Shown here piece after piece: positions 26,514 to 36,782 of a stretch of DNA of 64,000 nucleotides. The first letter of the stretch is position 1. The number at the start of each line of letters is the position of its first letter. Source of the DNA: CAWFLT01 sp963816795 (lineage in GTDB: Bacteria > Acidobacteriota > Vicinamibacteria > Vicinamibacterales > SCN-69-37); contig CAWFLT010000006.1 of the NCBI GenBank assembly GCA_963816795.1, positions 248,001 through 312,000 on the forward strand, written 5' to 3'. The notes under the pieces were generated by a model. The model saw nothing but the letters and a program-made list of their open reading frames with translations, made no database searches and had not been told where the DNA came from. The translations under genes were made by a program, and so were the position numbers.

Positions 26514-27342
26514 ATGTCCAAACGAATTCTTGCCGGCAGCCTGGTGCTGGCCGCCGCGGTGATGCAGATCGGTCTGGCGCAGAGTGGCGCGCCAGCAGCG
26601 CAGCCGCCGTCCGCGCCACCGCCGCCCGCGGCGGCGCCTCAAGGGGCCCCGACACCAAGCTGTCCCGAGTTGGCGACGGCGCTGACCCGCGTCATGGGTC
26701 AGGACGTCCGGCTCCGCGACTGGCCGAACCTGGCGCGCTATCGCGAGGCGAATCGCTCGGTGAAGCAGCGTCGATGTCGTCTTCATGGGCGACTCGATCA
26801 CCGACAGCTGGCAGAACCCGCGCTATGCGTTCTTCACCCCAGGCAAGCCGTACGCGGACCGCGGCATCAGCGGCCAGACGACCCCGCAGATGCTGTTGCG
26901 CTTCCGGCCCGACGTCGTCGACCTCAAACCCAAAGTCGTCGTCATTCTGGCGGGCACGAACGACATCGCCGGCAACACCGGTCCGATGACCGACGCCGAG
27001 ATTCAGGGCAACCTCGCGTCGATGAGTGAGATCGCGGTCGCCAACAAGATCAAGGTCGTGCTCTCGAGCATCACGCCGGTGAGCAGCTATCACCTCGCGA
27101 GCCCGAACGCCAATCCGCAGACGTCGCAGCGTCCGATGGCGCGCATCCGGGCGATCAACGAGTGGATGCAGGCGTACGCGGCCAGGAACGGCCACGTCTA
27201 CCTCGACTACTTCACGCCGATGCTCGACGAGGCCGGACTGCTGAAAGCGGAGCTGAGCGGCGACGATCTGCATCCGAACGAAAAGGGCTATCAGATCATG
27301 GCGCCGCTCGTCGAAGCCGCGATTGCAAAAGCGTTGAAGTGA
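26514..27342 (+). CDS. Secreted SGNH/GDSL hydrolase, one frame break
   Basis: GGAGG at 26504-26508 is 5 bases from the ATG at 26514, which opens a signal peptide (MSKRILAGSLVLAAAVMQIG) and a Pro/Ala-rich spacer. The frame changes near 26770. The catalytic domain then shows the block-I Ser in VVFMGDSITDSW, block-II GISGQTTPQML, block-III ILAGTNDIAGNTG and block-V DDLHPNEKGYQIM, which supplies the Asp and His. It is probably a secreted esterase or acetyl-sugar esterase. It converges on the glycosyltransferase gene with a 7-base gap. Confidence 0.9.
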
Positions 27343-27349
27343 GATGGCG

Positions 27350-28768
27350 CTACTGTTTCTTCAGAAACAGATAGCTGTTGACGCCTCGGTCCTGCAGATG
27401 CGTCGAGAGATCGAACGTGGTGCGAAACCGTTCGAGCATCTGCGGCACGGCCGGGTCCCAGCTCGAGACGACCAGCCAGACCCGATCGAAGGGACGGGCC
27501 GAGACCTCCATCGCGTCGACGAGCGTGCGCGACGTCAGTCCGCGTCGCAGTGGCGCGAACGGTTCCTCGATCAGGTCTCCGCGCCTCGAGTAGTAGTCGT
27601 AGACGACGCGACCGAATGACTGATCGAACAGCACCAGGTCGCCCGGCTGCGCGAGCGCTTCGAGCTTCGGCACCGCACTGCGCCAATCGTCCTTGCTCAC
27701 CGTCCGGTAGTCATCGAGGATCGGCGCAGCCGCCAGGGCGGCCGCCGCCACGAGCGCGGCCGCGCTCCACCGCCACGACGGCAGCAGCGTCGCGCCGCGA
27801 GCGGCGAGCAGCAGCAACGCGACAGACCCCGCGATCGAATACTTCGTCAGGAATATCGGTGAAGACACGACCGAGACGGCAAACGGCACGAGCACTGGCG
27901 CTGCCGCCCAGATCAGCAGGAACCACGTCCAGCGCGAGCCACGGTCCTTGACCACGGCGAAAAGTGCCAGCGGGCAGCAGGACGACGGCCATCGGGCCAC
28001 CGGCAAAGGCGATCAACGTCCGCCCAAGCTCTGCGGCCGGCACCGGTGGGATCCAGAAACTGTCCTGCACGTGGAACACCTGCACGAAGAACACAGGCAG
28101 CCAGGGCAGGAACAGCATGAACGCCAGGGCCTGGGCGAGTGCGGCCGCCTTCCATCGCGCTTCGGTGCCGCGGCTCTGGAAAATCGCGGCGGCACTCACG
28201 AAGAGAATCTGCGCTCCGAACGTACGAAGAATCCGTACGCGTGCGTGTACAGCATCATCGCCGTGGCGAGCAGCGTAGGCGATGACGGTGCGAGACGACG
28301 GCGCCGGGTCGTCGAGGAGCCGCACGAGCATCGACATCGACCAGGCGCTCAGGCACGCGAGCATCGCGTACATGCGCGCCTCCTGCGCCGCGGCGAGGTG
28401 GAACGGCGAGAGAGACGAGGAGCAACGGCGGCGACCAGGGCGGTGCCCGGCCCGAACAGACGGGCCGCCAGTCGGGAGACCAGGCCGATCGTCAGCAGCG
28501 AGAACACCACGGACAGCAGCCGCAGCGCGAACTCCGATCGGCCGGCCACCTGGATCCAGTAGTGAAGCACCCAGTAGTACAGCGGCGGGTGCACGTCATC
28601 GGCCGTGTATTCGACGATGCCGGCAAGCGACTTCTGGGCCGCTTCGATCGAGCAGGCTTCGTCGAGCCAGAGGCTCTCGGCGCCGAGCGTGTGGAGCCGC
28701 AGCGCTGCGCCAAGCACCACGGCGCCGGCCAATCCCCACGCCAGGCGGCGTGATGCGTCAGTGGTCAA
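27350..28768 (-). CDS. GT39-type membrane glycosyltransferase (ArnT/PMT-like), frame-disrupted
   Basis: A TTG at 28768 opens MTTDASRRLAWGLAGAVVLG. The early ESLWLDEACSIEAAQK carries the acidic pair of GT-C enzymes, and DDVHPPLYYWVLHYW is the family's next signature. Many hydrophobic helices follow. Frame changes lie near 28400, 28275, 28215 and 27965; read across them the protein is continuous (TAMMLYTHAYGFF, LAFMLFLPWLPVFF) and ends in a soluble domain, GDLVLFDQSFGRVVYDYYSR ... SYLFLKKQ. It would move a sugar from a polyprenyl phosphate to an acceptor on the outer face of the inner membrane. The acceptor is unknown. Confidence 0.82.
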
Positions 28769-28786
28769 CGACCCATCATACGAGCG

Positions 28787-29403
28787 CTACCACCTGTATC
28801 GCGCCGCGAAGGACATCCGGTGAACGCCCAGGTTGGCTCGCGACAGTGCCGAGCCGGTGAAGGTCCGGAACTCAGGGCGGATCGAGAACGCGTCGCTGAA
28901 CGGGATGTCGACGCCAAAGCCGATGCCGATCGTCAGGCCGGTATCGCGAGACTCGATCTCGGTCAGGGTGGCCGTACCGCCGGCGACGTCTATCCGTCCA
29001 TCGACCGTGGTCGACCAGATCGCGCCGATGCTGCCGACGAGGTACGGCCGTACACGTGATGACGAGAGCGCGTAGCTGACATTGGCGGACGCCATCGTCA
29101 GGCTGAGGACGCCGGAGTTGGCGGTGCCGGAACAGGGGACGGAGACGGAACACGACACCGGCTCCAGGCCCCGCTCGCCGCCGTGGAAAACGTCGCCGTC
29201 GATCCCCAGACGCTTCCACTCGATGCCGGCGCCCCCGCCGGCATCGGCGGCCGTGCCGAAGTTTCGATCCTCGGCGCGATACACGTTCGAGAAGCCCACG
29301 GTCCCATAAACGACCGGCCGCACTTCCTGCGCCTGTGCGTTGGCGAACACTCCGGCAATGGCCTGTAGCGCGACCGGCTCCGAATGACTGCCCTGCCCAG
29401 CAT
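28787..29403 (-). CDS. Outer-membrane beta-barrel protein, frame-disrupted in the leader
   Basis: A good GGGAGG lies 5 bases before an ATG at 29403, but that ATG is out of frame with the body, which is open from a GTG at 29350. A one-base error between them is likely. The body is a series of amphipathic strands (RPVVYGTVGFSNVYRAEDR, VRPYLVGSIGAIWSTTVDG, GFGVDIPFSDAFSIRPEFR) and ends MSFAARYRW, a typical C-terminal barrel strand with a terminal aromatic. About 200 residues suggests an 8-strand barrel. Function unknown. Confidence 0.72.
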
Positions 29404-29487
29404 GAGTTCCTCCCGGATGGATGTGTACCAGGAGTGCGAGAAAGCGGCGCAGGGCAGGCTCACCCGCGTGCGTGCTACGCTGGCATC

Positions 29488-30741
29488 ATGAAGAGTTTTG
29501 TCGCGCTGACGATGGCAGCGGCCGTCTCGTTGACGTCGTTCGCCCTGGCGACGGCTCCGGCGCCGGTCGCGGCCGGCGAGGACTGGCCGCAGTGGCGCGG
29601 GCCCGATCGCAATGGCATCTCGAAGGAGACCGGGCTGGCGCAGCAGTGGCCGGCCGAGCGGACCGCCGGTCGTGTGGACGATCTCGGGCGTCGGCGGCGG
29701 CTACGGCGCGGTCGCGGTGCGAGGCGATCGCGGATCTACGTCCAGGGCTTGCGCGGGCGCGACACGATGATTCACAGCCTCAACCTGGCCGACGGCAAGT
29801 ACCTCTGGTCCAAGAACCTCGGCGCGGGCGGCAGCAACGACCGCGGATCGGGCCCGCGGAGCACGCCGACGCTCGACGGCGATCGCCTCTACGTCTCCAC
29901 CGAAAGCGGACAGCTCTGGTGTCTGCGCGAAGACGGCACCGAGATCTGGCACCGCAACCTCCTGGGCGACTTCCGCGGCAGCAACATCCAGTGGCTGGTG
30001 AGCGAATCGCCGCTCATCGATGGCGACCGCGTCGTCGTCACGCCCGGTGGCCGCGATGCCGGGGTGGTGGCGCTCGACAAGATGACGGGCAAGACGATCT
30101 GGACGTCGAAAGGGCTGAGCGACGACGCCGGCTACTCTTCGGTCGTGGTCGTGGACGTGTTCGGCATCCGGGCGTACACCACATTTACGTCCGCGGCCGC
30201 CGTTGGCGTGCGCGCCTCGGACGGCAAGGTGATGTGGCGCTACGCGAAGGCCGCCAACGGTGTCGCCAACATCGCGACGCCGGTCGTGCAGGAGAACCGC
30301 ATCTTCTACACGTCGGGCTACGACACCGGCGGCGGGCTGGTGACGCTTCAGGCCAAGAACGGCGAACTGACGGCGCAGGAAACGTACTTCACGCGCGACA
30401 TGCAGAATCACCACGGCGGCGTCGTCCTGGTCAACGGCACGATCTACGGGTTCAGCAACGCGATCCTGACGGCGATCGATTTCGCGACCGGCAAGCTCCT
30501 CTGGCGTCATCGGAGCGTCGGCAAGGGCGCGGTGACCTACGCCGACAACCGGCTCTACATGCTGAGTGAGAACAATGTCGTCGGGCTCGCCGAAGTGACT
30601 CCACAGGGCTATCGCGAAACCGGCCGCTTCGAGATCGCCGATCAGGGCCTGCCATCGTGGGCGCACCCGGTCGTGAGCGGCGGCCGTTTGTATATCCGCA
30701 ACCAAAACACCTTGACGGCCTATGATGTCAAAGCCAAGTAA
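29488..30741 (+). CDS. PQQ-like beta-propeller protein, internal frame slip
   Basis: It starts MKSFVALTMAAAVSLTSFAL (signal peptide) and then has the family opening DWPQWRGPDRNGISKETGL. Blade motifs include ADGKYLWSKNLG, DGTEIWHRNLLG, TGKTIWTSKGLS, DGKVMWRYAKAA and TGKLLWRHRSVG. Between about 29670 and 29735 the frame is displaced and back, so two compensating indels are likely (the shifted frame gives VVWTISGVGGGYGAVAVRGD). It is a paralogue of the protein at 20034. The likely location is the periplasm; no catalytic residues can be assigned. Confidence 0.85.
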   Translation: MKSFVALTMAAAVSLTSFALATAPAPVAAGEDWPQWRGPDRNGISKETGLAQQWPAERTAGRVDDLGRRRRLRRGRGARRSRIYVQGLRGRDTMIHSLNLADGKYLWSKNLGAGGSNDRGSGPRSTPTLDGDRLYVSTESGQLWCLREDGTEIWHRNLLGDFRGSNIQWLVSESPLIDGDRVVVTPGGRDAGVVALDKMTGKTIWTSKGLSDDAGYSSVVVVDVFGIRAYTTFTSAAAVGVRASDGKVMWRYAKAANGVANIATPVVQENRIFYTSGYDTGGGLVTLQAKNGELTAQETYFTRDMQNHHGGVVLVNGTIYGFSNAILTAIDFATGKLLWRHRSVGKGAVTYADNRLYMLSENNVVGLAEVTPQGYRETGRFEIADQGLPSWAHPVVSGGRLYIRNQNTLTAYDVKAK

Positions 30742-31679
30742 ACCGTCCCGCCTTGATCGCCCTGGCGCTCGGCGCGTGCGCCGCGGCCACCGCGATCGCA
30801 CATCAGCAACAGCAACCCACGTTTCGGGTGACGCGCGATACCGTCCCCATCTTCGCGACGGTCGTCGACAAGGACAACCGGCTGGTCGCCGGCCTGACGC
30901 GAGAGGACTTTCAGATCTTCGACAACGGCAAGCCGCAGCCGCTGACGCTCTTCGACAACTCGCCGGCGCCGGTCCGGCTCATCGTCATGCTCGACGTCAG
31001 CGGCAGCATGATGGGCAACCTGCCGCTGCTGCGCGAGGCGTGTTCGCAGCTCTTCAGCCGCCTCGGTCCGGACGACAAGGCGCGCGTGGGCACGTTCGGG
31101 CACGAGATCGAGATCAGCCCGACGTTCACTCGCGACACGCGCGAGTTGCAAGGCGCCCTTCCGCGTGAAATCGCGCCCGACGCGCCGACGCCGCTCTGGC
31201 GGTCGATCGACACCGCGATGGCGGCGCTCGCAGGGATCGAAGAGCGACGCGTCGTCCTGGTCCTGAGCGACGGCAAGGACGGCGGCCCGCGCAAGATCAA
31301 CGAGAAGTTCATCGGCCAGCTCGATGTCGTCGAGCGAGCGCGGCGCGAAGAGATCATGATTTACACCGTCGGCTTGCGCAGCCGGATGGCGCGGCCGATG
31401 ATGCCGGGCATGGACCTCGGCGCGATGATGGCCGCCGACCTGCCGGATCCCGGCCTCGGCACGACGGCCCTCGACAGCGGCGGCGGCTACTTCGAGATCG
31501 CGCCGAGCGACGACCTCGGCGCGGCCTTCAAGCGCGTCGTGGACGAGCTCCACAGCCAGTATCTGCTCGGCTTCTCACCGCCGGCGCGCGACGGCAAGGA
31601 GCACAAGGTCGAGGTCAAGGTCACCAAGCGCGACTTGAAGACGAGGACCAGGAAAACCTACATAGCGCCCAAGCAGTGA
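30722..31679 (+). CDS. VWA domain-containing acidobacterial protein
   Basis: The body is open from a TTG at 30753 (hydrophobic leader, IALALGACAAATAIAHQQQQ). An ATG at 30722 overlapping the end of the propeller gene may be the true start if one base is missing near 30750. It shows the family opening strand (VPIFATVVDKDNRLVAGLTR), EDFQIFDNGKPQPLTLFD and then a true VWA MIDAS, LIVMLDVSGSMMGN, with VVLVLSDGKDGGPRK later. The C-terminus has YLLGFSPPARDGKEHKVEVK. About 310 residues. Probably secreted, metal-binding; role unknown. Confidence 0.87.
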
Positions 31680-31688
31680 AAAGCGCTT

Positions 31689-31786
31689 GCAATGGGGCAA
31701 TGAGGCAATGAGACGAGTGGGGCAATGAAGATCATTGGCCCATTGCCTCATTGCCCATTGCCCCATTGCCTCATTGCCTCATTGCT
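31689..31786. repeat. Inverted repeat built of GGCAATGA / TCATTGCC words
   Basis: The left part (31689-31730) repeats GGCAATGA and GGGGCAATGA; the right part (31738-31786) repeats the complementary CATTGCC words. The two can fold into a long imperfect hairpin between convergent genes. The TGA of the CocE gene (31779-31781) is inside the repeat, supplied by a CAATGA word. Confidence 0.82.
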
Positions 31787-33767
31787 TCATCGCCTGCGCC
31801 AGTGCCCCTGCGCCTCCGACCACCGGCAGCTGCAGGCTCGTCCCATCGAGATCGATCGTCAGCTCGGTGCCCGGCTTCGGCCAGAGCGTGAAGTCGCGAT
31901 CGCTCGACATGATCATCAGCCCGATGCGTTTACCGGCCGGAATGATCTGATCGTCGGGTTGCAGATCGAACGTCAGCGAATAAAAGCGCCCTGGCACGAG
32001 CGGCTCGCCGCGGGTCTTGGAATGGTAGTCGCCGCCGCTGGTGAGCGCCGCGTGGTTCTGCGGATCGGCCCAGCCACGCGTGATGAGGTTGACCGTGCCA
32101 ATCTGCCCCTCGGTCCAGGGCAATTGCACGAGCCACACTGAAAGATTCGCCGCCGGTTTGTTCGACGCCAGCCGGACCGTGACCCGCGCATAGCCCGACA
32201 GGTGCACGGGCGCGGTCAACTCGGGAGTCGCGTAGATCAATCGATTGGGCGACGCGGGCAGCATCGCGAGCGCCGGACCGCTGAACTCGACGTCGTCGAT
32301 GAGCTTCTCGGTGCCCTGCTTGGTCGGCGCGGTGAGCGCGAGCGTGCCCTGAGTGGCGCCGCCGGACCCGAGATGCATGACGACAGGTGCCGCAGCCGGA
32401 TTCGGATAGTCCGCGTAGGGCGTTGGCGGAGGCGTTGGGCCACGGCCGCGCCCGCCGGCGCCAGCGGCGGCATTACCCGCGCCTCCCCGGGCGCCTTCCC
32501 CGGCGGGTGTTGGCGGGACGGGTGCCGCTTCACGCACGATCCACGCCTTGGGCTCCTTCTCGACGCCGTTCTCGACGCCGTAGAGATACCGCGTGAACCA
32601 CTTGTTCATCATCTCGAGCGGCGGCGCCCCACCGTGACCGCCCTGATGGAAGTACGACTGCAGCGGGACCTTCCCTTTCAGCGCCTCGTAGATTCGCACG
32701 CTGTGCTCTGGCACGACGTTCCAATCGTTGAACGCGTGCGCCATCAGCACGGCCGCCTTGATGTTTCCGACCTTCGGCAGCAGGTCGCGCGAGATCCAGA
32801 AGTCGTTGTAGTCGCCAGTCACGCGATCGCGGCCCTCGGCAAATTCGCCGTCGCGATACCGCGCGTTGCAATAGGCGCGGCGCGCCGGATCTCCGCTGTT
32901 GATGAAGTCGTAGAGGAAGTCGATGTCCTCGCCGAGCCACCCGCCTGGATGACGGATGAGCCCGTTCGATCGGTAGTAGTGGTAGTAGGACGTGTTGGGC
33001 GCGATCGGGATGATCGCCTCGAGACCCGCCACGCCCGTGACGGCCGCCGCGAGCGGGATGGTGCCGTTGTACGACGTGCCCGTCATCCCCACTTTGCCCG
33101 TCGACCAGTTGGTCGCCACGACTTCTTCGCTACCGTCCGCGGTGGTGTAGCCCTTCGCGCGTCCGTTGAGCCAATCGATGACGGCCTTTGGCGCGAGGAT
33201 TTCCGGCGAGTCGCCCACCGTTGCGCAGCCCTGAGAGAGTCCCGTGCCCGGCGCGTCGGAATGCACGACGGCAAACCCACGTGGCACCCACATCGCGATC
33301 TGCGAGTTCGACACGCTCGTGCGCGTCGGCCGGAACTCGATCTGAGGTTGTGACGTCCGCGCCGGCGGCTGCGTGCCGAGCTCCTGGTTCACGTTCCAGA
33401 GGAATTGCCGGTCGCCCGAGGTGCCGGCGAAATACGGCGACGACTCGTAGATGACCGGGACCTTCAGCCCTTCGGTGTCGGTCTGCTGGGGCCGCGTGAC
33501 GTCAACGAAGACCCGATCGCGCTTCCCGTTGCCGTCCGAGTCGAACTCGGTCTCGACCCACAGCGACTGCTTGATCCAGCTCGCAGGGTCCTGAAAGGCC
33601 GGCACGATCTGCGCCTGGCCGTCGGCGAAGACAGGCACCGCGCGGCCCGATGGAGCTGGCGGAGCCGGAGCCTGCCCCTGCGCCGAAAGCGCCGCGGTGA
33701 GCAGCACCCCACTCGCGAAGACAACGAAGGCGTAAGGACGACGGAGGCTGGTCGTGAGGAATGTCAT
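31779..33767 (-). CDS. CocE/NonD family hydrolase (X-Pro dipeptidyl-peptidase S15-like)
   Basis: I chose the ATG at 33767 because a signal peptide follows directly (MTFLTTSLRRPYAFVVFASG). The intact protein has about 660 residues. The alpha/beta-hydrolase nucleophile is in KVGMTGTSYNGTIPLAAA; the Asp is likely in LMAHAFNDWNVVPEHSVRIY and the His in SYFHQGGHGGAPP. The C-terminal jelly-roll domain is typical (LSGYARVTVRLASNKPAANL, AGKRIGLMIMSSDRDFTLWP). A Gly/Ala/Pro-rich linker (about residues 445-480) is inserted between the domains. It probably acts on peptides or esters outside the cytoplasm. Confidence 0.92.
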   Translation of the reverse strand: MTFLTTSLRRPYAFVVFASGVLLTAALSAQGQAPAPPAPSGRAVPVFADGQAQIVPAFQDPASWIKQSLWVETEFDSDGNGKRDRVFVDVTRPQQTDTEGLKVPVIYESSPYFAGTSGDRQFLWNVNQELGTQPPARTSQPQIEFRPTRTSVSNSQIAMWVPRGFAVVHSDAPGTGLSQGCATVGDSPEILAPKAVIDWLNGRAKGYTTADGSEEVVATNWSTGKVGMTGTSYNGTIPLAAAVTGVAGLEAIIPIAPNTSYYHYYRSNGLIRHPGGWLGEDIDFLYDFINSGDPARRAYCNARYRDGEFAEGRDRVTGDYNDFWISRDLLPKVGNIKAAVLMAHAFNDWNVVPEHSVRIYEALKGKVPLQSYFHQGGHGGAPPLEMMNKWFTRYLYGVENGVEKEPKAWIVREAAPVPPTPAGEGARGGAGNAAAGAGGRGRGPTPPPTPYADYPNPAAAPVVMHLGSGGATQGTLALTAPTKQGTEKLIDDVEFSGPALAMLPASPNRLIYATPELTAPVHLSGYARVTVRLASNKPAANLSVWLVQLPWTEGQIGTVNLITRGWADPQNHAALTSGGDYHSKTRGEPLVPGRFYSLTFDLQPDDQIIPAGKRIGLMIMSSDRDFTLWPKPGTELTIDLDGTSLQLPVVGGAGALAQAMKQ

Positions 33768-33927
33768 GACGGGACGACAATTATGACCCGGCCGGCAACC
33801 AAGTGTCACTCGGTGCAGGCCAGGCCAAGCCGCCTGGATCGACGGCGGCGTCGAACAGCGGCGCCAGGACCTGCGGGTCGGCGGGTAGTCTACAATTCAC
33901 CCTTCACGTCGAACTCGAGGGCGACAC

Positions 33928-35928
33928 ATGAAGCGACTTTTGATCGCCGCGATGGCCGTTGCGGCCGTGGCGCTGAGCCAGCACGACCGAGTGCTGTCAC
34001 AATCCAAACCGGCGGTTCCTGCACCGTCTCAAGAGTGGCCGACCTACAACCACGATCCGGGCGGGGCGCGGTTTTCGCCGCTCACGCAGATTTCGCCGGC
34101 CAACGTGGGGCAGCTCGAAGTGGCGTGGGTGTATCACATGCGCCCGGAGGCGCCGCCCACCCCGCCGGCCGGAGCCGGCGCTGCCCCACCGGCGGCCCCG
34201 GGACGCGGCCGTGGACGCGGCGGATCGGGCTTCTCGGCCAGCGAGACGACGCCGCTCGTCGTCAACGGCGTGATGTACATCGCCTCGCCGTACGGACGGG
34301 TCGTCGCGCTCGAACCGACGACGGGCAAAGAGGTGTGGGTGTTCCAAGTGCCCGCTGGCAATCCCGCGACGCGTGGGGTCGAGTACTGGCCGGGCGACGC
34401 GAAGACGCCGGCGCAGATCGTCTTTGCGACGGGAAGCGGACGGCTGTATTCGCTCGATGCGAAGACCGGCACGCCAAATCCAGCGTTCGGCGAGCAAGGC
34501 AGCCTCAACCTCAACACGCCGGAGATTCTGCAAGGCCTGCCAGGGAGCGTCGGGCTCAGTTCTCCGCCGACCATGTTCAAGCACCTCATCATCACCGGCG
34601 GCCGGACCCCGGAAAATCCGCCGCGTGGTCCGGCCGGTGACGTGCGGGCGTGGGACATCCACACCGGCGCACTGGTGTGGACTTTCCGATCGGTGCCGCG
34701 TGAGGGGGAGAAGTTCAACGACACCTGGGCCGGCGACAGTTGGAAGCAGCGCACGGGCGTCAACGTGTGGGGTCTCATCACCGTCGATGTTCCGCGCGGC
34801 ATCGTCTACATGCCCTTCGGCGCGCCGTCGGTCGATCAGTACGGCGGCGATCGCGCCGGCGACAACCTCTTCAGCTCGAGCCTGGTCGCTGCCGACGCGA
34901 ACACCGGAAAGTACCTGTGGCACTTCCAGCTCATTCATCACGACATCTGGGATGGCGATATCTCATCGCCGCCCGCGCTGATCGAGATCCGCCAAGGCGG
35001 CAAAACCGTTCCGGCCGTGGCCGTGATCGCCAAGCCGGGCCTGCTCTTCCTGCTCGACCGCGTGACCGGCACGCCCATCTACGGCGTCGAGGAGCGGCCC
35101 GTCCCGCCGAGTGAAGTGCCGCTGGAGCGCGCGGCGAAGACGCAGCCGTTCCCCGTCAAGCCGGCGCCGCTCGCGCGAATGACGATGACGGCCGCAGACG
35201 TCGCCACCGTCACTCCCGAACTCGAGGCGGCGTGCCGCAAGCTGATGGAAGGCGTGCAGCTCGGCGGACCGTACTTGCCGAACGGCTACAAGCGGCTGCG
35301 CGTGCAGTTCCCGGGTAATCACGGCGGCATCAACTGGGGCGGCACCGCGTTCAATCCGCAGCTCGGTTTTCTGTTCGTGAACACGAACGATCTCGGACAG
35401 CTCGCGGGTCTGACCGACCGCGAGCCTGGCGCGACCGGCAACGCGCAGGCGATCGGACAGGGCAATCGCGTCGATCCGGGCGGGCCGTATCAGAGCGTGC
35501 CTGGCGGCGGCCGCTTCAAGGACGCGGCGTCGAACATGATGTGTCAGCAGCCGCCGTGGGGACAGCTCACCGCCGTCAACGTGCACACCGGCGAGTTCGC
35601 CTGGCGCGTGCCGCTCGGCGTCACCGACAGCCTGCCGCCGGACAAGCAGCAGACTGGACGTCCAGGCAACGGCGGGCCGATTGCGACGGCCGGCGGCCTG
35701 GTCTTCATCGGCGCGACGGATGACGCGCGCTTTCGCGCCTTCGACGCGCGCACAGGCAAGGAACTGTGGACCTACAAACTGAACGCCGCCGCGCACGCCG
35801 TGCCGAGCACCTATCTCGGCCGCGACGGCCGTCAGTACGTAGTGATCGCCGCCACCGGCGGCGGCGCACTCGAAGCGCCGCTCGCCGACGACAGCATCAT
35901 GGCGTTCGCGCTGCCGAGAGCGAAGTGA
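33928..35928 (+). CDS. PQQ-dependent dehydrogenase (quinoprotein glucose dehydrogenase-like)
   Basis: This intact 666-residue protein starts at 33928 with a signal peptide (MKRLLIAAMAVAAVALSQHD). The opening EWPTYNHDPGGARFSPLTQI and NVGQLEVAWVYHM are the family's first blade; later blades include TTGKEVWVFQVPAG, HTGALVWTFRSVP and TGKELWTYKLNA. The segment LIHHDIWDGDISSPPAL is the PQQ-site signature of membrane glucose/sugar-type quinoproteins. A Gly/Pro-rich loop (about residues 75-100) follows the first blade. No heme CxxCH. Electrons probably go to a periplasmic acceptor. The substrate (sugar or alcohol) is not fixed. Confidence 0.92.
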   Translation: MKRLLIAAMAVAAVALSQHDRVLSQSKPAVPAPSQEWPTYNHDPGGARFSPLTQISPANVGQLEVAWVYHMRPEAPPTPPAGAGAAPPAAPGRGRGRGGSGFSASETTPLVVNGVMYIASPYGRVVALEPTTGKEVWVFQVPAGNPATRGVEYWPGDAKTPAQIVFATGSGRLYSLDAKTGTPNPAFGEQGSLNLNTPEILQGLPGSVGLSSPPTMFKHLIITGGRTPENPPRGPAGDVRAWDIHTGALVWTFRSVPREGEKFNDTWAGDSWKQRTGVNVWGLITVDVPRGIVYMPFGAPSVDQYGGDRAGDNLFSSSLVAADANTGKYLWHFQLIHHDIWDGDISSPPALIEIRQGGKTVPAVAVIAKPGLLFLLDRVTGTPIYGVEERPVPPSEVPLERAAKTQPFPVKPAPLARMTMTAADVATVTPELEAACRKLMEGVQLGGPYLPNGYKRLRVQFPGNHGGINWGGTAFNPQLGFLFVNTNDLGQLAGLTDREPGATGNAQAIGQGNRVDPGGPYQSVPGGGRFKDAASNMMCQQPPWGQLTAVNVHTGEFAWRVPLGVTDSLPPDKQQTGRPGNGGPIATAGGLVFIGATDDARFRAFDARTGKELWTYKLNAAAHAVPSTYLGRDGRQYVVIAATGGGALEAPLADDSIMAFALPRAK

Positions 35929-35940
35929 GCCCCAAAGAAC

Positions 35941-36255
35941 ACACGCCTCTAACACGGAGACGCGGAGGGGCACGGGGGACACGGGGACAAGACGGATAGC
36001 CCTCATGCACACGGGCCAAGAGCTCACATCTCTCAATACGGAGGTAACAACCTCACGCAAGCAGCCAAGCGCTCGCCCTCATAACACGCAGGTAAGACCT
36101 CACGCACGCGCGTCGCGGATCCGCAAACACACGCCTCTAACACGGAGGACTCGGAGGGGCACGGGGGACACGGGGACAAGACGGATAGCCCTCACGCACG
36201 CGGGCCGCACGCGCGCCAACAGGTCACACCTCCCAACACGAGCCAACGAAGCACC
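35941..36255. repeat. Direct repeats left of the GxxExxY gene
   Basis: Two long copies (35941-36015 and 36129-36204) share ACACGCCTCTAACACGGAG, then CGGAGGGGCACGGGGGACAC and GGGGACAAGACGGATAGCCC. A more degraded set lies between and after them (words such as AACACGNAGGTAA and CTCACGCACGCG). The first begins 13 bases after the stop of the PQQ dehydrogenase. Together with 36256-36395 this makes a 467-base stretch without a gene. Confidence 0.88.
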
Positions 36256-36395
36256 CAGACCGTGGCACCGACGCACTGCAGACGGGTGTTGCAGAATCTG
36301 CGACACCGCCGAGGCGACAGCATTCTAGAAACTGCAATTCTGATTGCGCGCGAGTGCCGCTCCTCCCAGGAACACGAATTGGCCTGTGATTTGCG

Positions 36396-36782
36396 ATGAC
36401 GGCGATCATGCTTATTACATCGCCTGTGGCGAGTTCAGTTATCGAATGCGCTCTCCGGGTCCATCGTGCTCTAGGACCTGGGTTGTTCGAGACGATCTAC
36501 GAGCAATGCTTGGCTTATGAATTCGAACGCGACGCGTTAACGTTCGGCCGCCAGGTGCGGTTCAACGTCGAATACGCCGGCGCGACGCTGCCCCTCGCCT
36601 TCATCGCCGATTTCATTGTTGAACAGTCCGTCGTCGTCGAACTGAAGAGTATCGAACGAATGCTGCCGGTTCACTCCGCGCAAATGCTGACGTATCTGCG
36701 ACTGTCTGGTCTCAAGAAAGGCCTGCTCATCAATTTCAACACGAAGCTTCTGAGAGATGGAATCAAGAGTTTCGTCCTTTGA
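36396..36782 (+). CDS. GxxExxY protein (PD-(D/E)XK nuclease-like)
   Basis: This is a 128-residue protein with the family pattern ECALRVHRALGPGLFETIY, where GLFETIY is the G-x-x-E-x-x-Y motif. It goes on with FIADFIVEQSVVVELKSIER, which holds the D and the E-x-K of a PD-(D/E)XK-type core, then PVHSAQMLTYLRLSGLKKGL and LINFNTKLLRDGIKSFVL. The start may be 36396 or the ATG at 36408. GC is clearly lower than in neighbouring genes, which fits transfer. The family is known from many phyla, often beside short repeats, and its function is not established; a nuclease or a repeat-linked mobility role is possible. Confidence 0.88.
   Translation: MTAIMLITSPVASSVIECALRVHRALGPGLFETIYEQCLAYEFERDALTFGRQVRFNVEYAGATLPLAFIADFIVEQSVVVELKSIERMLPVHSAQMLTYLRLSGLKKGLLINFNTKLLRDGIKSFVL

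Noticed and set aside
36005..36328. 107-codon frame left of the GxxExxY gene
   Set aside because: It is entirely repeat DNA; the peptide (HTPLTRRTRRGTGDT type) reflects the repeat words only.
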